From: Pelagerythrobacter marensis
GTDB lineage: Bacteria > Pseudomonadota > Alphaproteobacteria > Sphingomonadales > Sphingomonadaceae
NCBI RefSeq assembly: GCF_036700095.1
Contig: NZ_CP144918.1
Coordinates: 1,241,001 to 1,305,000, forward strand
Length of the DNA stretch: 64,000 nucleotides
Direction of reading: 5' to 3'
Shown here: positions 53,255 through 60,992 of the stretch, piece by piece
Position numbering within the stretch: position 1 is the first letter of the stretch
How the letters are laid out: the number at the start of each line of letters is the position of its first letter
Notes under the pieces: generated by a model
What the model was told of the DNA's origin: nothing
The model's database searches: none
What the model saw: the letters and a program-made list of their open reading frames with translations, nothing else
Made by a program: the position numbers and the translations under genes

Positions 53255-53916
53255 GCCGCCGCCTTCGCGTCCGTATCCGCGTCGCGCGGGGGCGGCGCGC
53301 TCGGGATCGCGCGTTCGACGGTCGCGGCGAGCCATGCGATCAGCGCCTCCCGCTCGCTTTCCTCGGCCCGGGCGCGGCGCGCGATGGCCCCGGCCAGCGG
53401 GCCGAAAACGAAGTTGGCGAGCACGAGGCCGTAGAGCGTGGTGACCACGGCGGTCCCGATCGAGCGGGCATAGTCGCCCCCCGCGGCGGCGGAGAAGCCC
53501 CCCAGCGCCACGAGCGTGCCGACCAGCCCGAGCACGGGCGCCAGTTCCGCCGCTTCGCCAAGCACGCGGGTCGCGGTTTCGGCGGCGGTCCGGCGGCGGC
53601 TGCTGTGGCGCGCATGTTCGTCGTGCAGCGCCTTGATCGAACGATGGCGGATCAGCGCGTCGCTGAGATCGTCGAACTCGCCGTCGCCGAAGCTGTGCGG
53701 TTCGGCGCGCAGGATGCCGTCTTCCTCGATCTCGCGCACCTGGGCCGCCAGCTCGGCGCGCACGCGCGCGCTGTCGAACGGGCGGTTGGGCAGCTGCGCC
53801 AGGGCGATCAGCGCCGTGCGCGTGTCGCGCCAGCCGCAGCGAAGCAGGGTCGCCGCCAGAGTGCCGCCGAAAACGATCGCGAGCGAAACGGGATCGAGCA
53901 ATTGCAGGACGTTCAT
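53251..53916 (-). CDS. MotA/ExbB-like proton channel protein
   Basis: 221 residues. A first membrane helix (about 9-26, PVSLAIVFGGTLAATLL) is followed by a cytoplasmic helical region with FDDLSDALIRHRSIKALHDE. Two helices then form the MotA/TolQ/ExbB core: LAPVLGLVGTLVALGGFSAA and IGTAVVTTLYGLVLANFVFG. It is shorter than the true MotA encoded at 61930-62793. The ribosome site is GAGGAGATATCG. It is divergent from flgB and forms an operon with the ExbD-like gene and flgA. It may be an auxiliary stator or a motor that supports basal-body assembly; this is inference. Confidence 0.72.
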   Translation of the reverse strand: MNVLQLLDPVSLAIVFGGTLAATLLRCGWRDTRTALIALAQLPNRPFDSARVRAELAAQVREIEEDGILRAEPHSFGDGEFDDLSDALIRHRSIKALHDEHARHSSRRRTAAETATRVLGEAAELAPVLGLVGTLVALGGFSAAAGGDYARSIGTAVVTTLYGLVLANFVFGPLAGAIARRARAEESEREALIAWLAATVERAIPSAPPPRDADTDAKAAA

Positions 53917-54049
53917 CGATATCTCCTCGAACCGAAAGAACGCCCTGTCGCGCGGGCAATTCAGCCCCCGGCGGACATTTGCCGCAACCGGCAAGCGCTT
54001 GCCGGCCTTCGCTGCCGCGCCCCCGGCAAACGGTCCCGCGGACCGAAAC

Positions 54050-54065
54050 TGGCACGCTCTTTGCT
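54050..54065 (+). promoter_or_regulatory. sigma-54 (RpoN) promoter of the flgB operon
   Basis: TGGCACGCTCTTTGCT is an exact match to TGGCACRNNNNTTGCW, with GG and GC ten bases apart. It ends 31 bp before the flgB ATG. It presumably drives flgBCDEFGHIJKL and possibly motA-motB. Confidence 0.9.
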
Positions 54066-54096
54066 GAAAGGGCAGCGAACACGTCAGGAGACTGTC

Positions 54097-54444
54097 ATGA
54101 GCGAAGGCCTTTTCGGAATTCACGGTGCGGCGCTGGAGATCAGGGCGCAGCGCATGGGCATGCTCGGATCGAACATCGCCAATGCGGCGACGCCCGGATA
54201 TAAGGCGCGCGACATCGATTTCGCCGCCGCGCTGGAGGCGAAGCTGGGCGGGGCGGGCGACGAGCGGGCGATCGGTTCCGCCACGCGCTACCGCGTCCCG
54301 GTCATGCCCAGCCTCGACGGCAATACGGTGGAAATGGCGACCGAGCAGGCCGCCTTTGCCGAGAACGCCGTCGCCTATACCGCCACGCTGGGTTTTCTGC
54401 GCGGCCGGGTCGAAACGCTCACCCGCGCGATCAAGGGCGAGTGA
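54097..54444 (+). CDS. flgB: flagellar basal-body rod protein FlgB
   Basis: 115 residues. FLG_bb_rod-type N-terminus: LEIRAQRMGMLGSNIANAAT followed by PGYKARDIDF. The C-terminal helix is VAYTATLGFLRGRVETLTRA. FlgB forms the proximal rod on the MS-ring side. The ribosome site CAGGAG lies just upstream, and it is the first gene behind the sigma-54 promoter. Slightly shorter than the common 130 residues. Confidence 0.92.
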   Translation: MSEGLFGIHGAALEIRAQRMGMLGSNIANAATPGYKARDIDFAAALEAKLGGAGDERAIGSATRYRVPVMPSLDGNTVEMATEQAAFAENAVAYTATLGFLRGRVETLTRAIKGE

Positions 54445-54446
54445 CG

Positions 54447-54851
54447 ATGGCCGGCCCGATGACGCTTTTCGAACTCGGCCAGCGCGCCATGTCCGCCCAG
54501 ATGGTGCGGATGAACGCGGCCGCGTCCAACCTCGCCAACGCCGGCAGCGTCGCTGCCAGCGAGCAGGAGGCCTACCGCCCGCTGCGCCCGGTCTTCGCCG
54601 AACAGCTCGACGCCGCGAGCGGGATGAGCACTGTGCGCGTCGACGGCGTCTATCGCGCCGATGTCGCGCCGGTGCGCCGGCACGAGCCGGGCCACCCGCT
54701 GGCGGACGAAAACGGCGATGTCTGGGCCAGCCCGGTCGATGAGAACGCCGAGATGGTCGAGATGCTCGAAGCCTCGCGCCAGTACCAGAACATGGTCGAG
54801 GCGCTGTCCACCGCCAAGCAACTGATGCTCGAAACGATGAGGATGAAATGA
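54447..54851 (+). CDS. flgC: flagellar basal-body rod protein FlgC
   Basis: 134 residues from ATG 54447. A GTG at 54441 overlapping the flgB stop is an alternative. Typical features are MSAQMVRMNAAASNLANAGS at the N-terminus and VDENAEMVEMLEASRQYQNM VEAL at the C-terminus, where the rod helix packs. FlgC polymerises with FlgB, FlgF and FlgG into the rod. Confidence 0.92.
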   Translation: MAGPMTLFELGQRAMSAQMVRMNAAASNLANAGSVAASEQEAYRPLRPVFAEQLDAASGMSTVRVDGVYRADVAPVRRHEPGHPLADENGDVWASPVDENAEMVEMLEASRQYQNMVEALSTAKQLMLETMRMK

Positions 54852-55135
54852 CAAGCGTAGCAGCCACTTCCGATGCCGCCGCGATGGCGGCCGGCTCTGC
54901 CGCCACGGGGCGCGACTACGCCTCGCTCGGCCAGGCCGACTTCCTCCGTCTGCTGACCGTCCAGGTCCAGCAGCAGGACCCGTTCGACCCGGTCGATAAC
55001 AAGGAGATGCTGGCGCAGATGGCCCAGTTCTCCTCGCTTTCCGGGATCACCGAGATGAACGAAACGCTGCAGGGCATTTCGGACAAGCTCGATGCTCTCG
55101 CGGCCGCGCAGGCGGCCACGAACCCCACCGAATGA
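54848..55135 (+). CDS. flgD: flagellar hook-cap protein FlgD, short form
   Basis: 95 residues. It contains only the conserved N-terminal FlgD segment: SLGQADFLRLLTVQVQQQDP, FDPVDNKEMLAQMAQFSSLS, ITEMNETLQGISDKLDALAA. The C-terminal tudor/FnIII-like part of typical 220-residue FlgD is absent, and there is no sign of a frameshift in the next 20 bp. FlgD caps the growing hook and guides FlgE assembly. It overlaps flgC by four bases. Confidence 0.88.
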   Translation: MTSVAATSDAAAMAAGSAATGRDYASLGQADFLRLLTVQVQQQDPFDPVDNKEMLAQMAQFSSLSGITEMNETLQGISDKLDALAAAQAATNPTE

Positions 55136-55154
55136 TGCACAGGAGCACACGGCA

Positions 55155-55967
55155 ATGTCTTTCTACACTTCGCTGAACGGCCTGAAGAATTCGCAGACCG
55201 AGCTGGGCGTCATCGCCCACAATATCGCCAACGTCGAAACCAACGGCTTCAAGAAGGGCAGCACCCAGTTCGCCGACATCGTCGCCGGCTCCGCGCAGTC
55301 GGACCCGCGGATGATCAAGGGCATCGGCGCGACCGTGGAAGGGATCACGCAGAACTTCGGCCTCGGCCCGATCGAACAGACCGGCGGCGCGCTCGATCTC
55401 GCGATCACCGGCGACGGCTTCTTCGCGATGCGCTCGGCCGACAGCGGCAACACGGTCTATACCCGCAACGGCGCCTTCGGCGTCGACGAGGCGGGCTTCA
55501 TCACCGACGGCGGCCCCAACCGCCTGCAGGTCTTCCCGACCGACGCCAGCGGCGCGGTCACTTCGACCACCCCGGTCGATGCGCAGATCGCGCCGACCAA
55601 TGCGGCGGGCGCCGAATATGTCGGCGTCGTCGTGGGCGAGGACGGCCTGGTCTCGGCCTCCTATGCCGACGGTTCGACCGAGGCGGTCGGCAGCGTCGCG
55701 CTCGCATCCTTCATCACGCCGACCGGCCTCAAGCAGATCGGCTCGTCGAACTGGGAAGCGACCGGGATTTCGGGGCCGGCCAACTACGGTTCGCCGGGCA
55801 CCGGGCAATACGGCTCGCTGATGTCGGGTTCGATCGAGCGGTCGAACGTGGACATCGCCGAGGAACTGGTCGGCCTGATTACCGCGCAGCGCAACTTCCA
55901 GGCGAATGCCAAGGCGATCGACACCGCGACCCAGATTTCGCAGACGGTCATCAACCTGCGGAGCTGA
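55155..55967 (+). CDS. flgE: flagellar hook protein FlgE, short form
   Basis: 270 residues from ATG 55155. The N-terminus SFYTSLNGLKNSQTELGVIA HNIANVETNGFKK is hook/rod-like. The centre has LDLAITGDGFFAMRSADSGN and VYTRNGAFGVDEAGFI. The C-terminus is SNVDIAEELVGLITAQRNFQ ANAKAI. Position between flgD and flgF argues for FlgE. Compared with the usual 400 residues the outer hook domains are missing, so the hook subunit would be thin. FlgG-like identity is the alternative, but a separate flgG follows. Confidence 0.82.
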   Translation: MSFYTSLNGLKNSQTELGVIAHNIANVETNGFKKGSTQFADIVAGSAQSDPRMIKGIGATVEGITQNFGLGPIEQTGGALDLAITGDGFFAMRSADSGNTVYTRNGAFGVDEAGFITDGGPNRLQVFPTDASGAVTSTTPVDAQIAPTNAAGAEYVGVVVGEDGLVSASYADGSTEAVGSVALASFITPTGLKQIGSSNWEATGISGPANYGSPGTGQYGSLMSGSIERSNVDIAEELVGLITAQRNFQANAKAIDTATQISQTVINLRS

Positions 55968-55971
55968 TCCG

Positions 55972-56712
55972 ATGGACCGCCTGATCTACACCGCGCTGAG
56001 CGGCATGAACGCCTCGATGGAGCGCCAGCGGGTGATCGCCAGCAATATGGCGAACGCCCAGACGGTTGGCTTCCGTGCCGAGCTGATCGACCAGCGGCCG
56101 GTGACGGTCGATGGCGAGACGCTGGACGTGCGGGCGATGCAGCGCGCGCAGGTGCGCGGTGCGACGATGAGCGCAGGCGAAATGATCCGCACCGGGCACG
56201 AGCTGGACCTGTTCATCCAGGGCGATGCGCTGATGGCGGTCCAGGCGATGGACGGGACCGAAGCCTATACGCGGCGTGCGGATCTTTCGATCTCGCCCAC
56301 CGGCGCGCTGGTGAACGGCGAGGGCCGGCCGGTGCTGGGCGAGGCCGGGCCGATCACGGTGCCGCTGGGGGCAAAAGTCGCGATCGCGCCCGACGGCGTG
56401 GTCAGCGTGAGCGACCCGGCCGTGCCCGACCAGCCCCCGGTCGAAGTCGGGCGGATCAAGCTCGCCGGATGGCAGGGCAGCCCGATCGCCAAGGGGCTGG
56501 ACGGCCTGTTTCGCGTGGAGGGCGGGGGCGTGCTCCCGGCCGATGCCGAAGCCAGCGTGATCACCGGCGCGCTGGAACAATCCAATGTGAAACCCACCGA
56601 AGTGCTGGTCGAGATGATCGATGCGCAGCGCCTGTTCGACATGCGCAGCAAGCTCATCGCGACCGCCCGCGACTGCGACCAGTCGGGCGCGCAACTCCTG
56701 CGCCTGGGCTGA
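55972..56712 (+). CDS. flgF: flagellar basal-body rod protein FlgF
   Basis: 246 residues. The opening MDRLIYTALSGMNASMERQR VIASNMANAQTVGFRAEL is the classic FlgF start. The centre has ELDLFIQGDALMAVQAMDGT and the end SNVKPTEVLVEMIDAQRLFD MRSKL. FlgF is the rod segment between FlgC and FlgG. It starts four bases after the flgE stop. Confidence 0.92.
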   Translation: MDRLIYTALSGMNASMERQRVIASNMANAQTVGFRAELIDQRPVTVDGETLDVRAMQRAQVRGATMSAGEMIRTGHELDLFIQGDALMAVQAMDGTEAYTRRADLSISPTGALVNGEGRPVLGEAGPITVPLGAKVAIAPDGVVSVSDPAVPDQPPVEVGRIKLAGWQGSPIAKGLDGLFRVEGGGVLPADAEASVITGALEQSNVKPTEVLVEMIDAQRLFDMRSKLIATARDCDQSGAQLLRLG

Positions 56713-56752
56713 GCCAGCCGCCGAAGAAACCCGCTGACGAAAGGAACAGCCA

Positions 56753-57541
56753 ATGCCAACTTCCGCTCTCCAGGTGGCCCGCACCGGGCTCGAGGCGCAG
56801 GACGCGCGGATGCGCGTGATCGCCAACAACCTCGCGAACGTCGGCACCACCGGCTTCAAGAAGGATCGCGCCAATTTCGCGACGCTCGCCTATCAGGATG
56901 CGCGCGTTGCCGGGCAGCGGTCTTCGGGCGAAACGGCCTATGCCACCGGGCTCAACCTCGGCACCGGCGTCGCAGTCCAGTCGACCAGCCAGATCGTCAC
57001 CCAGGGCGCGCTCAGCACGACGGGCAATGCGCTCGATCTCGCGCTCGACGGCGACGGCTATTTCCAGGTCGAACTGCCCGGCGGGCAGCTCGGCTATACC
57101 CGCGCGGGCAATTTCACCCGCTCGGCCGAAGGGCAGCTCGTCACCCAGCAGGGCTACGTCGTCCAGCCGGCGATCACCGTTCCCGAAGGGGCGTCGTCGA
57201 TCTCGGTATCCCCCGACGGCATCGTTTCGGCGATGGTGGCCGGGGATGCCGAGCCGGCCGAGCTGGGCCAGCTCCAGGTCGCCGCGTTCGCCAATCCCGC
57301 CGGCCTGCGCGCGATCGGCGACAACTTCCTGGTCGAAACCGCCGCCAGCGGCGCGGCGCAGCTCGGCGCCGGGGGCGAACTGGGCCGCGGCAATATCCGT
57401 CAGGGGATGCTGGAGGCCTCCAACGTCAACATCGTGGAGGAGCTGGTCGACATGATCGAATGCCAGCGCGCCTACGAAATCAATTCGAAGATGGTCTCGT
57501 CGGTCGACGAGATGCTGCGCAACGCCAACCAGACATTATGA
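56753..57541 (+). CDS. flgG: flagellar distal rod protein FlgG
   Basis: 262 residues, the standard FlgG length. N-terminus SALQVARTGLEAQDARMRVI ANNLANVGTTGFKKDRANFA. Centre ALDLALDGDGYFQVELPGGQ. C-terminus SNVNIVEELVDMIECQRAYE INSKMVSSVDEMLRNANQTL. FlgG builds the distal rod on which the L- and P-rings form. It has a strong ribosome site (GAAAGGAA) and overlaps the flgH start by four bases. Confidence 0.95.
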   Translation: MPTSALQVARTGLEAQDARMRVIANNLANVGTTGFKKDRANFATLAYQDARVAGQRSSGETAYATGLNLGTGVAVQSTSQIVTQGALSTTGNALDLALDGDGYFQVELPGGQLGYTRAGNFTRSAEGQLVTQQGYVVQPAITVPEGASSISVSPDGIVSAMVAGDAEPAELGQLQVAAFANPAGLRAIGDNFLVETAASGAAQLGAGGELGRGNIRQGMLEASNVNIVEELVDMIECQRAYEINSKMVSSVDEMLRNANQTL

Positions 57542-58242
57542 GCCAGGCGATGAACCCGACAGTCTTCACCCGACCCGCCGCCCGAAGCGCCGTGCGATCC
57601 GCCCCGCTGGCCGCCTGCGCGCTGGCGCTCGCCGCCTGCGGGGGCGAGCGCGCCGCCGGTTTCCAGGCCGCGCTGCCGCCCGCGCCCGCGCCGCTCGCGG
57701 CGGCGCCCGCCAATGGCGCGATCTTCCAGCCGACCGGCGGCTTCACCCCGCTGTACAACGGCAACCGCGCCAGCCGCGTCGGCGATCTCGTCACCGTGGT
57801 GCTGATGGAACGCACGCAGACCAGCAAGTCGGCCAGTTCCAACACCCAGCGCGACGGCGGCTTTTCGCTGACTCCCCCCAGCGCGGGCCCGCTCTCGTTC
57901 AATCCGAATATCCTTAATCCTTCGGGCCAGTCGTCGTTCAAGGGGCAGGGCGACGCCTCGCAGACCAGCGTTTTCAGAGGGGACATCACCGTGACCATCG
58001 CCGAAGTCCGCCCCAACGGCACCGCGCTGGTCCGCGGCGAGAAAGTCATGGAGTTGAGCCAGGGCGAGGAATGGGTCCAGCTGTCGGGCATCGTCCGCCT
58101 GTCGGATATAGACCAGGACAACCGCATCCCGTCGCACCGGATCGCCGACGCCCGGATCGCCTATGCCGGGAAGGGCGCGGTCCAGCGCGCCAGCCGCGAA
58201 GGCTGGCTGTCGAAATTCTTCAATTTCGTGACACCGTTCTGA
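57538..58242 (+). CDS. flgH: flagellar L-ring lipoprotein FlgH
   Basis: 234 residues from ATG 57538 (a second ATG at 57550 is also possible). Lipoprotein signal with lipobox LAAC (CALALAACGGE). FlgH core segments: RASRVGDLVTVVLMERTQTS, GDITVTIAEVRPNGTALVRG, EWVQLSGIVRLSDIDQDNRI and the end GWLSKFFNFVTPF. FlgH forms the L-ring bushing in the outer membrane. Confidence 0.95.
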   Translation: MSQAMNPTVFTRPAARSAVRSAPLAACALALAACGGERAAGFQAALPPAPAPLAAAPANGAIFQPTGGFTPLYNGNRASRVGDLVTVVLMERTQTSKSASSNTQRDGGFSLTPPSAGPLSFNPNILNPSGQSSFKGQGDASQTSVFRGDITVTIAEVRPNGTALVRGEKVMELSQGEEWVQLSGIVRLSDIDQDNRIPSHRIADARIAYAGKGAVQRASREGWLSKFFNFVTPF

Positions 58243-58250
58243 GGGACGCC

Positions 58251-59348
58251 ATGACCCGGATCATCCTTCTCGCCCTTGCGGCATTCGCGGCCCTCGCCGC
58301 CGCCCCGGCTTCGGCCGAGCGCGTGCGCGACCTGGGCACGTTCCAGTCGGTCCGTTCCAACCAGCTGACCGGATACGGCATCGTCGTCGGCCTCGACGGG
58401 ACGGGCGACGACAACTTCGCCTATGTCACCCAGGCCATGCGCGGGGTGTCGGACCGCTTCGGACTGCAGCTGCCGCCCGGGGTCAACCCGGCGCTGAAGA
58501 ACGCCGCCGCCGTCATGGTGACGGCGGACCTGCCTGCCTTTGCCAAGCCGGGCCAGCGCCTCGACGTGACCGTCTCGGCGATCGGCAAGGCCAAGTCGCT
58601 GCGCGGCGGGGCGCTGATCCTCACCGCGCTCTATGGCGCCGACGGGCAGATCTACGCCATGGCGCAGGGCAATCTGGCGGTCGGCGGGCTCGGCGTGTCG
58701 GGCCGCGACGGGTCCAGGCTGACCGTCAACGTGCCCACCGTCGGCCGCATCCCCGACGGGGCCAGCGTCGAGCGCGCGGTCGCCACCGGGTTCGAGACGT
58801 CCGACGTCCTGCGCTGGAACCTCTACCAGGCCGATTTCCTCACCGCCACGCGGGTGCGCGACGCGATCAACGCGCGCTATCCCGGCATGGCCCAGGTGGA
58901 AGACGGCGTGACCCTGGCGCTGCGGCTGCCCGGCGGCGCCAACCAGCGGGCCGGGATCATGGCCGACATCGAAATGCTCGACATCGACCCGGCCGAAGCG
59001 GCCGCGCGGGTGATCGTCAACAGCCGCACCGGAACGGTCGTGATCTCCAGCGCGGTGCGCCTGGCGCCCGCCGCGATCAGCCACGGCAGCCTGGTCGTGC
59101 GGATCGACGAGAACCCCACGGTGGTTCAGCCCGCCCCCTTTAGCGACGGCGAAACGGCGGTCGAGCAGGACACGGCGATCGACGCCTATCAGGAAGGCGA
59201 TCGGGTGACGATGCTGCAACCGGGCGCATCGCTGGCCGAACTGGTCGACGGGCTGAACATGCTCGGCCTGTCGCCCCCGGACCTCGTCGCGATCCTCGAA
59301 GCGCTCAAGCAGGCGGGATCGCTCAAGGCGGAAATGGTGGTGATATGA
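58251..59348 (+). CDS. flgI: flagellar P-ring protein FlgI
   Basis: 365 residues. The signal peptide is 1-22 (ends ASAE). FlgI hallmarks are RVRDLGTFQSVRSNQLTGYG IVVGLDGTGD, GVNPALKNAAAVMVTADLPA, GRIPDGASVERAV and ARVIVNSRTGTVVISSAVRL. The C-terminus is LAELVDGLNMLGLSPPDLVA ILEALKQAGSLKAEMVVI. It forms the P-ring in the periplasm with help from FlgA. It overlaps flgJ by four bases. Confidence 0.96.
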   Translation: MTRIILLALAAFAALAAAPASAERVRDLGTFQSVRSNQLTGYGIVVGLDGTGDDNFAYVTQAMRGVSDRFGLQLPPGVNPALKNAAAVMVTADLPAFAKPGQRLDVTVSAIGKAKSLRGGALILTALYGADGQIYAMAQGNLAVGGLGVSGRDGSRLTVNVPTVGRIPDGASVERAVATGFETSDVLRWNLYQADFLTATRVRDAINARYPGMAQVEDGVTLALRLPGGANQRAGIMADIEMLDIDPAEAAARVIVNSRTGTVVISSAVRLAPAAISHGSLVVRIDENPTVVQPAPFSDGETAVEQDTAIDAYQEGDRVTMLQPGASLAELVDGLNMLGLSPPDLVAILEALKQAGSLKAEMVVI

Positions 59349-59656
59349 CGGACGCGATCACCCTGTCGCAGGCCAACCCGGCGATCGTTTCGGCCAGCGC
59401 GCCGGGCGGGACCGAGCGCGAGCGGCTGGCCGAAGCGGCCCGCCAGTTCGAGGCGATCTTCGTGCGCCAGATGCTCGCCGCTGCGGACAAGGCCGATTTC
59501 GGCGGCGAGGACCTGTTCGGCAGCAGCGGCGAGGAGACTTTCCGCGAAATGCGCGACGCGCGCTTTGCCGAACTGGCTTCCGGCACCGGCGCGCTGGGCC
59601 TCGCCGCGACGATCGAGGCGCAGCTCGCGCGCTTCGTCGGACCGGAGGGAGGCTGA
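59345..59656 (+). CDS. flgJ: rod-binding protein FlgJ, N-terminal domain only
   Basis: 103 residues. The rod-binding domain is clear: RLAEAARQFEAIFVRQMLAA followed by ADKADFGGEDLFGSSGEETF REMRDARFAELAS. The C-terminal muramidase domain found in enterobacterial FlgJ is absent. In alphaproteobacteria such short FlgJ proteins work with a separate lytic transglycosylase, and one is encoded at 50601-51482. Confidence 0.9.
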   Translation: MTDAITLSQANPAIVSASAPGGTERERLAEAARQFEAIFVRQMLAAADKADFGGEDLFGSSGEETFREMRDARFAELASGTGALGLAATIEAQLARFVGPEGG

Positions 59657-59659
59657 GCC

Positions 59660-60988
59660 ATGGCGTCCGACCTTCTTTCCATCGCGGCCAGCGGCGCCCG
59701 CGCGGCGCGCGCGGCGCTCGACGTCACGGCGCAGAACATCGCCAATGCCTCGAGCGACGGATATGTCCGGCGCAGCGCGCGCATGTCCGAGGTTTCGGCG
59801 GCGGGCGGGCAGGGCCGCATCGGCGACATTTCGCTGTCGGGCGCGCGGGTTTCCGGCATTCACCGGAACGCCGACATGTTCCGCCAGGCCGAAGTGCGCC
59901 GCACGAACAGCGATCTGGAGCGCGCGAATACCGAGCTGCGCGGGCTGGAGAATATCGAGGCCGCGGTCGAGCAGTCGGGGATCTACGATTCGATCGTCGA
60001 GTTCGAGGCCGCGCTGCAGCAGTTGTCCGGCGACCCGGGCAATCCCTCGCTGCGCGCCGCGGTCCTGGCCGGGGCGGATACGCTGGCCAGCAAGTTCAAC
60101 ATCGCGGTCGATTCGCTCGACGCCGCGGGCGAGGGGCTGCGCTTCGACGCCGCCGCCGCGGTCGAAGAAGCGAATGTGATCGGCGAGGAACTGGCCCGCG
60201 TGAACCTGCGCCTTTCGCGCGCGGGCGAAGGCAGCAGCGACCGCGCCAGCCTGCTCGACCAGCGCGACGCCCTGCTCGAGAAGATGAGCGGGATCGTCGA
60301 TATCTCCACCAGCTTCGCCCCGGACGGCGCCGTTACGGTCACCACCGGGGGCTCGACGATGGTCGACGGCGGACAGTCGGCGGCGCTGACGATGACCGAA
60401 GCGGCAGACGGGACGATCGCCTTCCAGCTCGGCGGCGCCGACATTGCGCCGGCCGGCGGTTCGCTGGCGGGCGCCGCGCTCGCGCTCGAATCGGCGACCG
60501 GCGTGCGCGCGCGGCTCGACACCCTGGCCGACGAGGTTGCCGGAACGGTCAATGCCGCGCAGGCGAACGGGGTCGCTTTCGACGGCAGCCCGGGCCAGCC
60601 GATCTTCGCCGGCGCCGGCGCGGCCGGAATCCGCGTCGTCGCCACGCAGGGCAGCGCGATCGCGACCGCCCCGGCCGGCGCGCCGGCAGGCAGCATCGAC
60701 GGATCGAACCTTGCCGCATTGCGTCAGGCGCTGGGCACCGCCGACCTCGCCGGGACGGCCAACGGGCTGCTGTTCGATGTCTCCAGCGCGGTTTCGGGCC
60801 GCCGGGTCACGCGCGACGCGCTCGACGCGATCGCCTCGTCCGCGCGCATTTCGCTGGAACAGCAGGCCGGGGTCGATCTCGATACCGAAGCCGCGAACCT
60901 GATGCGCTTCCAGCAGGCCTTCCAGGCCTCCGGCCGGGCGATGCAGGTGGCGAGCGATATTTTCGACACCGTGCTGGGATTGAGGTGA
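59660..60988 (+). CDS. flgK: hook-filament junction protein FlgK (HAP1)
   Basis: 442 residues. The N-terminus is SDLLSIAASGARAARAALDV TAQNIANASSDGYVRR. Helical and beta regions include AVLAGADTLASKFNIAVDSL. The C-terminus TEAANLMRFQQAFQASGRAM QVASDIFDTVLGLR is typical for FlgK. It links hook and filament with FlgL. Probable client of the FlgN-like chaperone. GGAGG site 7 bp upstream. Confidence 0.93.
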   Translation: MASDLLSIAASGARAARAALDVTAQNIANASSDGYVRRSARMSEVSAAGGQGRIGDISLSGARVSGIHRNADMFRQAEVRRTNSDLERANTELRGLENIEAAVEQSGIYDSIVEFEAALQQLSGDPGNPSLRAAVLAGADTLASKFNIAVDSLDAAGEGLRFDAAAAVEEANVIGEELARVNLRLSRAGEGSSDRASLLDQRDALLEKMSGIVDISTSFAPDGAVTVTTGGSTMVDGGQSAALTMTEAADGTIAFQLGGADIAPAGGSLAGAALALESATGVRARLDTLADEVAGTVNAAQANGVAFDGSPGQPIFAGAGAAGIRVVATQGSAIATAPAGAPAGSIDGSNLAALRQALGTADLAGTANGLLFDVSSAVSGRRVTRDALDAIASSARISLEQQAGVDLDTEAANLMRFQQAFQASGRAMQVASDIFDTVLGLR

Positions 60989-60992
60989 CGCG

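Noticed and set aside
53917-54049. A divergent sigma-54 promoter for the MotA-like gene
   Set aside because: Only a GG/GC pair with nine instead of ten bases between them was found (around 53990-54003), so it was not listed.
55155-55967. Calling this gene flgG or flgF
   Set aside because: Its N- and C-termini are shared by all hook/rod proteins, but separate, clearer flgF and flgG follow, and the position after flgD is that of flgE.
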